Below, one piece after another: positions 49,419 through 59,105 of a DNA stretch of 64,000 bases. A model generated the notes under the pieces. That model was not told the DNA's origin. It saw only the letters and a list, made by a program, of their open reading frames with translations, and did not search any database. How positions within the stretch are numbered: the stretch's first letter is position 1; each line of letters opens with the position of its first letter. A program made the translations under genes and the position numbers. Source of the DNA: Pseudomonadota bacterium (GTDB lineage Bacteria; Pseudomonadota; Gammaproteobacteria; UBA5335). The stretch lies in assembly GCA_002862435.1 (NCBI GenBank), contig PKDC01000017.1, positions 1 through 64,000 on the forward strand, given 5' to 3'.

Positions 49419-49601
49419 GTGGATAAGAAACTGTTGGAAATCCTGGCTTGTCCGGTCTGCAAGGGACCCTTGGTCTACCGTTCCGGGGCGGCGGAGTTGC
49501 TCTGCAAGGCCGATCGATTGGCCTTCCCCATTCGCGATGGCATTCCGGTCATGCTGGTGGAAGAAGCCCGCGCCCTGGCCCCCGAGGAGGAGGTGCGATG
49601 A
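49419..49601 (+). CDS. ycaR: Trm112/YcaR family small protein
   Basis: A 60-residue protein with the zinc-ribbon-like start [14 protein letters not shown]; the second Cys pair is reduced to a single LLCK. The C-terminal [16 protein letters not shown] is typical. The start is a GTG with GGAGGG just upstream. In gammaproteobacteria this gene commonly sits between lpxK and kdsB. Its molecular role there is not established; eukaryotic Trm112 activates methyltransferases. Confidence 0.9.
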   Translation: MDKKLLEILACPVCKGPLVYRSGAAELLCKADRLAFPIRDGIPVMLVEEARALAPEEEVR

Positions 49602-50374
49602 GCTTCAAGGTGGTGATTCCCGCACGTCACGGTGCGACCCGCCTGCCCGGCAAGCCCCTGCGCCTGATTGCCGGCCTGCCGATGATTCAGCATGTCTATC
49701 GCCGTGCTGTGGACAGTGGTGCCGAGGAGGTCATCATTGCCACGGAGCATGCGCTGGTGGCGCAGATGGCCCGTTCCTTTGGGGCGACGGTGTGCATGAC
49801 CGGGGATCAGCACCTGTGTGGCACCGATCGGATTGCGGAGGTGGTCGCGCAGCGCGGCTGGGCAGACGATGCCGTGGTGGTCAACCTGCAGGGCGATGAA
49901 CCCACCATGCCTGCGGTGAATGTCGCGCGAGTGGCGGAAAACCTGCAAGCGCAGCCCACGGCCCAGGTCGCCACGCTTTGCACACCCATCGGGACCGTCG
50001 AGGAGCTGCTCGACCCCAATGTGGTCAAAGTGGTGTGCGATCGGGACGATTTCGCCTTGTATTTCAGCCGCGCGCCGATTCCCTGGCATCGGGATGGCGG
50101 CTTTTCCCAGGATGCGGGGATGCCACCCGGCCTGTGGCTGCGTCATCTGGGCATCTATGCTTATCGGGCTGGGGCGCTGCGTGCCTTTGCGGCGCTGGGG
50201 CCTTCCGAACTGGAGCGTCAGGAGTCGCTGGAGCAGTTACGCGCTCAGTGGGGCGGCATGCGCATCCATGTGGCTGAGGCGCCCGCCTTGCCGGGGGCGG
50301 CGGTGGATACCGAAGCCGATCTGGCGCGGGTCGAGGCCTTGTTCAGGCAACAGTCGCTGCAGCAGACGGGCTGA
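49598..50374 (+). CDS. kdsB: CMP-KDO synthetase
   Basis: A 258-residue cytidylyltransferase activating KDO for lipopolysaccharide core assembly. The N terminus [17 protein letters not shown] is the nucleotide site, with [18 protein letters not shown] and RHLGIYAYR. It starts with an ATGA overlap with the ycaR stop. It completes the lolC-to-kdsB cluster. Confidence 0.95.
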   Translation: MSFKVVIPARHGATRLPGKPLRLIAGLPMIQHVYRRAVDSGAEEVIIATEHALVAQMARSFGATVCMTGDQHLCGTDRIAEVVAQRGWADDAVVVNLQGDEPTMPAVNVARVAENLQAQPTAQVATLCTPIGTVEELLDPNVVKVVCDRDDFALYFSRAPIPWHRDGGFSQDAGMPPGLWLRHLGIYAYRAGALRAFAALGPSELERQESLEQLRAQWGGMRIHVAEAPALPGAAVDTEADLARVEALFRQQSLQQTG

Positions 50375-50412
50375 ATCTCGTTCCGCTCGGCGATCTCACC
50401 AGGGGAGGACGC

Positions 50413-50898
50413 ATGCCACGGATCTTGTTTGTCTGCATGGGAAACATCTGCCGCTCGCCGGCGGCGGAAGGGGTGTTTCGCCACCTGTTGCGGCAGGAAG
50501 CACCTGAATGGCTGGAGCGGATCGAGATCGATTCCGCCGGCACCCATGGCTATCACACCGGGAGACCGCCGGATCCCCGCATGGTGGCGGCCGCCCTGGC
50601 CCGGGGCATTGATTTGAGCGGCCTGCGCGCCCGGCTCGTTCAAGCAGAAGATTTCGCGACATTCACCCACATCCTGGTGATGGATCAGGCGAACTTGGCC
50701 CATTTGCAGGCGATCCAGCCACAGGGCGCCACGGCAATTCCCGAGTTGTTACTGGCACCCTTGATTGATGGTCGACCTCGGGAGGTTCCCGATCCCTATT
50801 ACGGCGGCGCCCAGGGTTTTGACCGGGTGCTGGATTTGCTGGAGGAAGGCTGCCGCCGGCTGGTGATGCGCCTGCGTGATTACTCGCCACAGACATAG
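50413..50898 (+). CDS. Low-molecular-weight protein-tyrosine phosphatase
   Basis: A 161-residue phosphatase. The P-loop CMGNICRS (C-x5-R-S) is at the N terminus and the general acid lies in DPYYGG. AGGGGAGGA lies before the ATG. It is 38 bases after kdsB and probably in the same operon. Such enzymes can control tyrosine kinases of polysaccharide export, but no such kinase is in the window. Confidence 0.92.
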   Translation: MPRILFVCMGNICRSPAAEGVFRHLLRQEAPEWLERIEIDSAGTHGYHTGRPPDPRMVAAALARGIDLSGLRARLVQAEDFATFTHILVMDQANLAHLQAIQPQGATAIPELLLAPLIDGRPREVPDPYYGGAQGFDRVLDLLEEGCRRLVMRLRDYSPQT

Positions 50899-50983
50899 CA
50901 GGCAGCGGTTCCACTTCCAGTCCTGTTCATCGCGGTGTCTCTCCCGTCTGCGCTTCCGTGAGGGTGGCAATGCCGATCTGCCC

Positions 50984-52447
50984 CTACACGGAACGGTGAG
51001 CCCTTGGCGCCGCAGCCTCAGCGGCGTGGGGAAGGACCAGCAGGCGCGGTTCAGTCATCTCCGCCATGGCGCTGCGCACGCCTTCCCGCCCCAGGCCGCT
51101 GTCCTTGACGCCGCCGTAGGGCATGGCATCAGCTCGAAAGCTGGGCGCCGCGTTGACCACCACGGCCCCGACTTCCAAGCTTTCCCAGGCTCGCAGGATA
51201 TGGGGCATGTGATCGGTGAACAACGCCGCCTGCAAGCCATAACGGCTGGCATTGACAATGGCCAATGCTTCATCGAAATGACTGAAAACGCGCATGACGA
51301 CCACTGGCCCAAAGGCTTCCTCGGCCCAGATGGGGCAATCCTCCGGAACCGCTTCCAGCACGGTCGGGCTGAAGACAGTGCCCTGGCGATGCCCCCCGCA
51401 CAATACGCGCGCCCCGCGCGCTTGGGCTTCGGCGATCCATTTTTCCAGTCGCATCGCCTCGCCTTCATCAATCAGCGGGCCGACCACCGTATCCTCATGC
51501 GCCGGGTCGCCCACGGTCAGGGCGGCAACGGTCGCCAGTAGCTGTTCCCGGAATGCCGATTCCAGCGAGCGATGCACCAGGATGCGCTGGACGCTGATGC
51601 AGCTTTGGCCGGAGTTGCCAAAGCCCCCTTGCACGATGCGCGGGATGGCGCGTTCCAGATCGGCATCGGCCGCCACGATACAGGCGGCGTTGCCACCCAG
51701 TTCGAGGGTGACGCGTTTTTTCCCCGCCCGAGCCTTGAGGTCCCAGCCCACAGTGGCTGATCCGGTAAAACTCAGCAAATGCAACCGATCGTCTTCCACC
51801 AGCGCGTTTGCGGCCTCCCGCGTGCAAGGCACAATGGAGAAGGCGCCGGGCGGCAGGTCGGCCTCGGCCAGGATTTCCCCCAACATCAGCGCGCTGACGG
51901 GCGTATTGCTGGCCGGTTTGAGGACAAAGGGACACCCCACGGCGAGGGCGGGGGCCACTTTGTGGGCCACCAGATTCAGCGGAAAATTGAACGGCGTGAT
52001 GAAGGCGCACGGACCGACCGGGAATCGCCGCTCGAACGCCAGCGTCTCTCCGCTCAAGGGACTGCCGCGCAGGTCATGGAAGGCGCCCTCGGGCCGGCCC
52101 GCCTCCTCGGCCGCCAGCTCAAAGGTGCGGAGCAAACGCTCGACTTCGGCGCGTGCGGCGGTCAGCGGCTTGCCGCCCTCCTGGACCAGGATCGCGGCCA
52201 GGGATGCCGCCTGTTCCCGGAGGCGTCCCAGGCAATGCCGCAGGATGGCCTGGCGGGCGTGAGGGCGCATGCGCGCCAGGGTCGGGGCGGCCTGGACGGC
52301 GCCGGCGATGGCTGATTCCATCATGGCCGCATCCGCCCGGCTTACCTCCCACCGGGTCGAGCCGTGATATTTGTCGCGTACGGGGAGGCGATCATCGGTC
52401 AGGACGGGGCGATTGGCCACATAGCAAGGCAACACGGGGATCGACAT
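50984..52447 (-). CDS. NAD(P)-dependent aldehyde dehydrogenase
   Basis: A 487-residue aldehyde dehydrogenase. The catalytic Cys is in GNSGQSCISVQR, the general base Glu in TLELGGNAA, and ITPFNFPLNLVAHKVAPALA and FTGSATVGW form the cofactor site. AGGAGG lies nine bases before the ATG at 52447. The closest look is to the lactaldehyde/phosphonoacetaldehyde/GapN-like branch, but the substrate cannot be fixed. In an alkane or alcohol oxidizer it could process aldehydes; this is inference. Confidence 0.88.
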   Translation of the reverse strand: MSIPVLPCYVANRPVLTDDRLPVRDKYHGSTRWEVSRADAAMMESAIAGAVQAAPTLARMRPHARQAILRHCLGRLREQAASLAAILVQEGGKPLTAARAEVERLLRTFELAAEEAGRPEGAFHDLRGSPLSGETLAFERRFPVGPCAFITPFNFPLNLVAHKVAPALAVGCPFVLKPASNTPVSALMLGEILAEADLPPGAFSIVPCTREAANALVEDDRLHLLSFTGSATVGWDLKARAGKKRVTLELGGNAACIVAADADLERAIPRIVQGGFGNSGQSCISVQRILVHRSLESAFREQLLATVAALTVGDPAHEDTVVGPLIDEGEAMRLEKWIAEAQARGARVLCGGHRQGTVFSPTVLEAVPEDCPIWAEEAFGPVVVMRVFSHFDEALAIVNASRYGLQAALFTDHMPHILRAWESLEVGAVVVNAAPSFRADAMPYGGVKDSGLGREGVRSAMAEMTEPRLLVLPHAAEAAAPRAHRSV

Positions 52448-52485
52448 GGGGTGGGGCCTCCTGGCGGGCAAGGGGAATGGGAAGA

Positions 52486-53040
52486 ATGGCGAGGTGGCGT
52501 GAGGTGCTCACCTTCAAAAAGACCGTTCCGACGTCTGGGCGTTCCCGGCGACGGAACGCGCTGTTGGGTGGCTGGTGCGCTGGGATATGGGGGGTGCTGG
52601 CGGGGGCGGCATGGGGGGCGGCGCCCAGTGAGACATTGCCACGACTGACCTTGGCCGTGAATGGCGTGCCCATTCAGGTCGAAGTGGCCTGGACATCGCG
52701 TGCTCGGGAGCGCGGTTTGGCGGGACGCGCGGCCTTGGCGGCGGATGCGGGGATGCTGTTTGTATTCAGGCCTCACGGGCGTCCCTGCTTCTGGATGAAG
52801 GATACGCTCCTCCCCCTGAGCCTGGCTTTCATCAACGAGCGGGGGATGATCGTTCAACGGGAAGAACTGCTGCCGGGGGACGAGCAATCCGTCTGTGCCC
52901 GGCAGCCGGTGCGATTTGCCCTGGAGGTGGCGCGCAATGGCCCGCTGGCGCATCAGTTGCGATTGGGTCACCCGGTCGTTGGACTGCCGCAACTGCCCCG
53001 CCTGCCTGCCGAGCCCTCCCGGTTCGGGGAAGCGGGTTAA
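52486..53040 (+). CDS. Exported DUF192 family protein
   Basis: A 184-residue protein. A basic start and hydrophobic segment ending near AWGAAP suggest export. The DUF192 domain follows, with RERGLAGRAAL, GMLFVF and CFWMKDTLLPLSLAFI. Its function is not established; the fold is thought to be a small beta-barrel. The start could be 52477 or 52486. It ends in a four-base overlap with the convergent membrane-protein gene. Confidence 0.82.
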   Translation: MARWREVLTFKKTVPTSGRSRRRNALLGGWCAGIWGVLAGAAWGAAPSETLPRLTLAVNGVPIQVEVAWTSRARERGLAGRAALAADAGMLFVFRPHGRPCFWMKDTLLPLSLAFINERGMIVQREELLPGDEQSVCARQPVRFALEVARNGPLAHQLRLGHPVVGLPQLPRLPAEPSRFGEAG

Positions 53041-53390
53041 GCCGTCAGCGCGCCATAAACACCCAGCGTCAGCGCCGTGCAACCCAGCACGGCCACCAGC
53101 CCATGCCCGAGAATCATCGCCTTGGGCGCGCCATCCCCGATGAAGCGGCCATACACCGTCAGGCTGCAGCCCCCCAGGGCAGCCAGAACATAGAGTCCAA
53201 AGGCGATCCACAGGGACGTGGCCCCCAAGCTGCTGGCCGCGAAATAGAGGATGACCAATCCCACCACCCCACCGGCGCCATGCCCCATTGCCAGGGCAAG
53301 GGGCACATCGTCTTTCTGGAAGTGCCGATAGGCCAGCAACAGGCCGCCCAGAAACACGATCACAAAGATGAAAAAAGCCAGATAAAGCAT
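53037..53390 (-). CDS. Small four-TM membrane protein of unknown function
   Basis: A 117-residue protein, almost entirely hydrophobic, with about four membrane segments and a short charged loop YRHFQKDDVP after the first. Two GHG motifs (AMGHGAGG and ILGHGLVA) lie in equivalent positions before later segments and might bind metal or heme, but I do not recognize a named family. GGAG-like sequence (AAGGAGC) precedes the ATG. Confidence 0.75.
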   Translation of the reverse strand: MLYLAFFIFVIVFLGGLLLAYRHFQKDDVPLALAMGHGAGGVVGLVILYFAASSLGATSLWIAFGLYVLAALGGCSLTVYGRFIGDGAPKAMILGHGLVAVLGCTALTLGVYGALTA

Positions 53391-53478
53391 GGGTTGCTCC
53401 TTGTTTGCAAGTCACTCTTCGCAGCATGGATGAGGGGTGGTGAATTTGCTGCGATTCGTGCCGAACGCTTGATCTGCG

Positions 53479-54291
53479 TCAAGTCGTCGCAGCGCCCAGG
53501 AAGCGCCGCACCAGGATCAGCAGCGCCGGTAAGTTATCCACCACCGCGTCGGGGCGGTGGGGATGGCGGACGGTTCCGGGAAAGATCTTGTCGATCCAGG
53601 CCGCATCCCAATGGGCGCCGTTGTAGAAAATCGAGGTGACCCGCGCCTCCTTGGCGGCGACGACGTCAGTGGTGCTGTCGCCCACATACCAGCATGCCGG
53701 CGAGGGCGAGGCGCCGAGCTTGTCCAGCGCCTTCAGGATCAGATCCGGCGCCGGCTTGCGATTCGGCACATCATCGCCGCACACCATGGTCTCGAACAGA
53801 TCGGCCCAGCCCGTGCCATCCACCACGGCGATTTCATGGCTCATGAATTCGCGGCTGCGATTGGAGATGACGCCGAGGGTGATGCCCATGCTGCTCAGGG
53901 TTTCGAGGTTTTCCCGCATGGCCGGCTCCATGGGATGTACATCCCCGTAGTGGTTGCGGTAACAACGGTCGAAGGCCTGATGCGCCAGGCGCTTGGCATC
54001 CTCGTCCGGCCCGAACAGCAGCTCGAAGATGTCGGTGCGGGAAATCTTGCGGGCGGCCTTGATCTTGGGGTGCAGGCGACGATAGCGGCGCACGTAGCTC
54101 ACCAGCTTGGCGTCCTCCACCGTTTTGGACTGACTGGGTTTGAGCAGCCGGTCCAGCAGGCCCAGTTCCTCGAGATGGGGCAGGACGTCATCGACTGCGT
54201 GGTACATGGCGTCCAGCGTATCCACCAGCGTGGCATGCCAGTCGAACAGGATGACGCGGGGGCGGGCATGTGGCAGTTGCAGGATGCTCAT
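53479..54291 (-). CDS. HAD-superfamily hydrolase with altered motif I
   Basis: A 270-residue HAD-fold protein. Motif I reads ILFDWHATLVDT: the nucleophile Asp is present but the usual second Asp is His. Motif II is GVISNRS, motif III NRKPAP with Lys, and motif IV YVGDSTTDVVAA. The changed acid may alter activity from a phosphatase. No clear ribosome site supports 54291 (MSILQL) over 54336 (MSVIKP). Confidence 0.8.
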   Translation of the reverse strand: MSILQLPHARPRVILFDWHATLVDTLDAMYHAVDDVLPHLEELGLLDRLLKPSQSKTVEDAKLVSYVRRYRRLHPKIKAARKISRTDIFELLFGPDEDAKRLAHQAFDRCYRNHYGDVHPMEPAMRENLETLSSMGITLGVISNRSREFMSHEIAVVDGTGWADLFETMVCGDDVPNRKPAPDLILKALDKLGASPSPACWYVGDSTTDVVAAKEARVTSIFYNGAHWDAAWIDKIFPGTVRHPHRPDAVVDNLPALLILVRRFLGAATT

Positions 54292-54469
54292 ATGAAACGA
54301 GTCGTTCCCCGGAGTTTGAGGTTTGATGACGGACATGCGGTGTCGCCGGCGGGCACGGGGAAAGGCGGGAAGACGGGAAGGCTCCCCGGCCGCTGCATCG
54401 ATCGAGCCGGGACCAGGCCAGCCGGCCGCTGCGGATGGGGAAAGAAAGCCTGGATAAGCGATGCGTGGG

Positions 54470-55360
54470 TCAAGGCGGCGTCCTGCTGGCCGTCGCCCGA
54501 CGGGCGAATGCCACGATGTCTTTGTTGCGATCGGGCCAGTCGAGATGGCGCCCAGGGTGGCCGCAATAACGGGTTTCGCCGTCTGCGCTGCACCCCGACC
54601 AGACCAGACAGCCGTCTTGTTCTTCGCGGGGGGCGCCTTCGCAGCGGTTGCATTGCGCCCACCAATGGGCCGCTTCCCGGCCAAATCCGGGAAACAGGCG
54701 ATCCCGATCCCCATGCAGAATCATCACCGGCAAAGGCGCCGAGCAGGATTCCCTGGCCAGATCCTCGCCCCGGATGCCGGCTGCGCTGGGAATGATGGCC
54801 GCCGGACGTGGCGCGATATCCGGTAAGAAAGCCAGCGCGCTGCTGATCGTCCCCCCATCCGAATGGCCCGTGTAGACCAGGCGATCCAGATCGATGCAAT
54901 ACCGATGGGCCACAGCCGGCGCGACATGAGCCAAGTCCCTGATCACGCCCTGCGTCAGCCCACGGCTACCGGCATAGGCCACGATGAAGCCTGCGGCGGT
55001 GGCCTCATGGGTCAAGCCCATGAAGCGTTCGCTCAGGGTGGGCCCGATCCCGGCGGGCGCAAACACGACCAGCAGTGGGTGGGCCCGCTTGGGATCGTAG
55101 TTTGCCGGAGCGCGGACACGGATCGGGATGCCGCCGGGGGTGCGCAGCTCTGCCGGGTCTGGATCTCTCGCACGGGGACCTGTCGGACAGGCTGTTGGCG
55201 TCTCCCCTGCATAGTCGTAGGGGGCTGAAACCAAGACATCGCCCCAGTGCAGGTGGGTGATGGCCAGCCAGGCCGGCAGGCCAATGAACAGCCCGCCCAA
55301 CGTCAGCGCAATGATGGCAAGAGGCAGGTAGAAACGCCACGGCAAGCGGGGTCGGTTCAC
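54470..55360 (-). CDS. Membrane-anchored alpha/beta-hydrolase (esterase/depolymerase-like)
   Basis: A 296-residue protein with an N-terminal hydrophobic anchor (about residues 10-33). It then has a hydrolase domain with the nucleophile in YTGHSDGGTIS, an oxyanion segment VVFAPAGIG, and LHGDRDRLFPGFG near the catalytic Asp. Several Cys pairs near the C terminus could form disulfides, fitting a periplasmic location. It resembles PHB depolymerase or feruloyl esterase-like proteins; the substrate is unknown. The start is a GTG with AAGGAAGG upstream. Confidence 0.78.
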   Translation of the reverse strand: MNRPRLPWRFYLPLAIIALTLGGLFIGLPAWLAITHLHWGDVLVSAPYDYAGETPTACPTGPRARDPDPAELRTPGGIPIRVRAPANYDPKRAHPLLVVFAPAGIGPTLSERFMGLTHEATAAGFIVAYAGSRGLTQGVIRDLAHVAPAVAHRYCIDLDRLVYTGHSDGGTISSALAFLPDIAPRPAAIIPSAAGIRGEDLARESCSAPLPVMILHGDRDRLFPGFGREAAHWWAQCNRCEGAPREEQDGCLVWSGCSADGETRYCGHPGRHLDWPDRNKDIVAFARRATASRTPP

Positions 55361-55611
55361 GAAATCGCCTTCCTTGACGCGGTGATGATTCTTAAGTGTA
55401 GCGTGGCATCCGGATCGATCACATGCCTCTCCTCGCGAGCATGCGGGTATGACGGCCCGCGCCACAGGGCGTTACGGCTCTTCCGGGGTGAGATGGCGCC
55501 GCATGGAGGGATCAAGACGGCGATTGCAGTGATCGAGGAAGATTCCCCCTCACGGCCGGGTGCCATGTGTTTAAGGCATTGCACGGCAGGTCACGGCAAC
55601 GGAGGACGGAT

Positions 55612-58600
55612 TTACACGTGAGCGGTGCGGGAGGCAGACGGTCTTTCCGGGGTCTGGGCAACGGGGGCGGGGGCAAGCAAGTCCAGCAGGGCGTTCACCT
55701 GCTCCAGACGGCTTTGGGGTTCGGCCATAGGCAGGGTGAAGCGCAGGGTCTCGGCGCCGTCGAGGCGATAGCGCTTGGGCTGCTGCTGGATCAAGGGCAG
55801 GATGCGGGCCGGATCGACGGGGGTCCTGGGGCCAAAGACGATGCGGCCGCTTTCGGCGCCGGCTTCCAGTTTGCGGATGCCCAGCGCCACGGCGCGCAGC
55901 TTGATTTCGGTCACGGCGAACAAATGCTTGGCCGGCGCGGGCAGCAGACCAAAGCGGTCGATCAGCTCGACCTGCAGGGCGCGCAGGGCGGCATCATCGC
56001 GGGCGCCGGCAATGCGTTTGTAGAGTATCAGGCGCAGATCCACATCGGGGATATAGGTCTCCGGCAACAGGGCGGGCAGGCGCAGCTCTACCAAGGGCCC
56101 CGGCTCGGCGCTGCCGTCGAGAGCGGGAATCTCGCCACGCTTCAAGGCCGCCACGGCCCGCTCCAACAGTTCGCTGTAAAGCCCGAAGCCGACTTCCTGA
56201 ATGTGACCGCTCTGGCCTTCGCCCAGCAATTCCCCGGCCCCACGGATTTCCAGGTCCTGGGTGGCCAGGCTGAAGCCGCTGCCCAGCGCGCCGAGGGTTT
56301 CGAAGGCGTCCAGGCGCTTGACGGCGTCGGCCGTCATGGCCTTGCGCGGTGGCACGATCAGGTAGCAGTAGGCGCGATGGTGGGAGCGGCCCACGCGCCC
56401 GCGCAACTGGTGCAACTGGGCGAGGCCGAAATGGTCAGCGCGGTGGATCAGAATGGTATTGGCGGTGGGAATGTCGATGCCGCTTTCGATGATGGTGGTG
56501 CAGACCAGCACATTGGCGCGGCGGTGGTAGAAATCCAGCATCACCTGTTCCAGTTCCCGCTCCGGCATCTGGCCGTGGGCGATGAGGATGCGTGCGTCGG
56601 GCAACAGCCCCCCTAAGCGCTCGGCGATTTTCTGGATGTCCTGCACCTCGTTGTGCACGAAGAACACCTGGCCGCCGCGCTTGATTTCGCGCAGGCAGGC
56701 CTCCTGGATCAGGGCATCATTCCATTCGTTGGAAAAGGTTTGCACGGCCAAGCGCTCCACCGGCGGGGTGGCGATGATGGATAAGTCGCGCAGCCCGGCC
56801 AGGCTCATGTTGAGCGTGCGCGGAATGGGCGTGGCAGTGAGGGTGAGCAGATCCACCTCGGCACGCAACTGCTTGAGGCGCTCCTTGTGGCGCACGCCGA
56901 AGCGGTGTTCCTCATCGACGATGACCAGCCCCAGACTCTTGAAGCGCACATCGCTGCCGAGCAGCTTATGGGTGCCGATGATGATGTCGACCTGGCCCTC
57001 GGCCATGGCGGCCATGGCGATCTTCTGTTCCTTGGGGCTGCGCATGCGGGAGAGTCCTTCCACCCGGACCGGCCAGTCGGCAAAGCGGTCGCGGAAATTG
57101 CGGTAGTGCTGCTCGGCCAGCAGGGTGGTGGGCACCAGGATCGCCACTTGGCGGCCGCCGTGTACTGCGACGAAGGCGGCCCGCATGGCGACTTCCGTCT
57201 TGCCGAAGCCGACATCGCCGCACACCACCCGGTCCATGGGCGTGGGGCCGGTCAGGTTGGCGATGACCGCGTCGATGGCCTGGAGCTGATCGGCGGTTTC
57301 CTCAAACGGGAACGCTGCCGCGAACTGGTGATAGGCCACGGCGTCGAACGCCACCGGCGTGCGGCGCTGGGCGGCGCGGCGGGCCTGGACTTCCAGTAGT
57401 TCGGCGGCCACGTCATGGGCGCGCTGGGCGGCCTTGCGGCGCGCCTTGTCCCACTGGTCCGAGCCCAGTCGATGGAGCGGGGCGTTCTCGGGATCGGCGC
57501 CGGTGTAGCGGCTGACGAGATGCAGGGTGGAAACCGGGACGTAGAGCTTGTCGCCGCCGGCGTATTCCAGGACCAGGAATTCAGCGGTCATCCCGCCGGT
57601 ATCGATGATCTGCAGTCCCTGGTAGCGGCCGACGCCGTGTTCCTCGTGGACCACCGGGGCGCCTGGGCGCAGATCGGCCAGATCGCGGATGATGGTGGCC
57701 GGATCGCGGGATACCCGCTTGCGGGAACGCTGGCGCGGGCGTTCACCGGAGAGCTGGCTTTCGCTGATGACGGCGAGATCCGGCAGCAGCAGGCCCCGTT
57801 CCAGGGGCGCCACGGTGATGGCGAGATTCATCGTGCCCGCATGGAACGCGGACCAGTCGGCGCAGGGCTCGGGTTTCAGGCCCAGCGGGCGCAACTGATC
57901 CAGCAGCGCCTCTCGCTGGCCGGGCGATTCCGCCGCGAGCAGCACCCGCCCGTCAAAGTCCTGGATGAACCGAACCAATCCCTCCAATGGGCGCTGGGCA
58001 TGGGGATTGAGGTGCAGGGCCAGGGGCGGCAGGGCGTGCAGGGGTTGTTCGGCGGCGCTGTCGTCGGCCGCATCCTCGGCCAGATGGATCCGCGCGAAGC
58101 CCTGCCAGCCGGCGGCCAGTTCCGCCAGTGACACAAACATGGCTTCGGGCGACAGCAACGGCCGCTCGATATCATGGCGGCGCTGCTCATGGCGGGTCTG
58201 GATCTGTTCCCATGCCCCCTGCAAGGCCGCTTCGGCGCCTGCGTCCAGGACCACGGTGCTGCCCGCGGGCAGGTAATCGAACAGGGTCGCGGTCTGGTCG
58301 AAAAACAGCGGCAGGTAATATTCGATACCGCCAGGCGTGTTGCCCTCGCTGACTTCCCGATAGATCAGGCTCTTCTGGGGGTTTCCCTCGAAACGGACGC
58401 GATAGCGCTGGCGGAATTGGCGGATTGCCTCTTCATCGAGCGGGAATTCCCGTGCCGGCAGGATGCGGACTTCCTTGATGACATCCTGCGAACGCTGGGT
58501 CTGCGGATCGAAAGGCCGGATGGTATCGACCTCATCGTCCAGGAGATCAATGCGGTAGGGCACGGTGCTGCCCATGGGGAACAGGTCCATCAGCGAGCCG

Positions 58601-59091
58601 CGCAGGGCGAATTCGCCATGCTCCATCACCTGGGCCACGGCCCGGTAACCGGCGGCTTCCAGCCGCGCCCGCAGGGCATGGGGATCCAGTCGCTCACCGG
58701 CGCGCAGGATCAGGCTGTGGCCAGTCACGAAGGCTGGGGGTGGCAAGCGCTGAAGCAAGGTGTTGGCCGGCACCACCACCAGACCGGCCTTCAGGTCGGG
58801 CAGGCGGTAGAGGGTTTCGATGCGCCGCGACAGGATGTCCTGATGGGGCGAAAACACATCGTAGGGCAGGGTTTCCCAGTCCGGAAAATGCAGCACGGCC
58901 GCGCCGTCTGGGCCGGCATAGAAAGCCAGCTCGGCTTCCAGGCGCTCGGCGGCGCGGGCGTCGGCCGCGATGATCAGCAACGGACCCGGCCGGCTGCGAG
59001 CCAGATCCGTGATCCATAACGCGCCGGCGCTACCGGGGAGGGCGCCGATGCGGCGTTCCGTAACTGTTGGGAGCGATTGCTTCGACGCCAT
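55612..59091 (-). CDS. mfd: Transcription-repair coupling factor
   Basis: An 1159-residue DNA translocase that removes stalled RNA polymerase and recruits UvrA. The order is the UvrB-homology region (1-350), the RNA polymerase-interacting CarD-like domain with VVHEEHGVGRYQGLQ (about 475-550), the SF2 motor with GDVGFGKTEVAMRAAF, IIVDEEHRFGV and TATPIPRTLNMSL, and a C-terminal TRCF domain. The length is normal. It starts 14 bases after the class I-beta DAHP synthase stop, so the two are likely co-transcribed. Confidence 0.96.
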   Translation of the reverse strand: MASKQSLPTVTERRIGALPGSAGALWITDLARSRPGPLLIIAADARAAERLEAELAFYAGPDGAAVLHFPDWETLPYDVFSPHQDILSRRIETLYRLPDLKAGLVVVPANTLLQRLPPPAFVTGHSLILRAGERLDPHALRARLEAAGYRAVAQVMEHGEFALRGSLMDLFPMGSTVPYRIDLLDDEVDTIRPFDPQTQRSQDVIKEVRILPAREFPLDEEAIRQFRQRYRVRFEGNPQKSLIYREVSEGNTPGGIEYYLPLFFDQTATLFDYLPAGSTVVLDAGAEAALQGAWEQIQTRHEQRRHDIERPLLSPEAMFVSLAELAAGWQGFARIHLAEDAADDSAAEQPLHALPPLALHLNPHAQRPLEGLVRFIQDFDGRVLLAAESPGQREALLDQLRPLGLKPEPCADWSAFHAGTMNLAITVAPLERGLLLPDLAVISESQLSGERPRQRSRKRVSRDPATIIRDLADLRPGAPVVHEEHGVGRYQGLQIIDTGGMTAEFLVLEYAGGDKLYVPVSTLHLVSRYTGADPENAPLHRLGSDQWDKARRKAAQRAHDVAAELLEVQARRAAQRRTPVAFDAVAYHQFAAAFPFEETADQLQAIDAVIANLTGPTPMDRVVCGDVGFGKTEVAMRAAFVAVHGGRQVAILVPTTLLAEQHYRNFRDRFADWPVRVEGLSRMRSPKEQKIAMAAMAEGQVDIIIGTHKLLGSDVRFKSLGLVIVDEEHRFGVRHKERLKQLRAEVDLLTLTATPIPRTLNMSLAGLRDLSIIATPPVERLAVQTFSNEWNDALIQEACLREIKRGGQVFFVHNEVQDIQKIAERLGGLLPDARILIAHGQMPERELEQVMLDFYHRRANVLVCTTIIESGIDIPTANTILIHRADHFGLAQLHQLRGRVGRSHHRAYCYLIVPPRKAMTADAVKRLDAFETLGALGSGFSLATQDLEIRGAGELLGEGQSGHIQEVGFGLYSELLERAVAALKRGEIPALDGSAEPGPLVELRLPALLPETYIPDVDLRLILYKRIAGARDDAALRALQVELIDRFGLLPAPAKHLFAVTEIKLRAVALGIRKLEAGAESGRIVFGPRTPVDPARILPLIQQQPKRYRLDGAETLRFTLPMAEPQSRLEQVNALLDLLAPAPVAQTPERPSASRTAHV

Positions 59092-59105
59092 GCGGGGAGT
59101 GCGCT

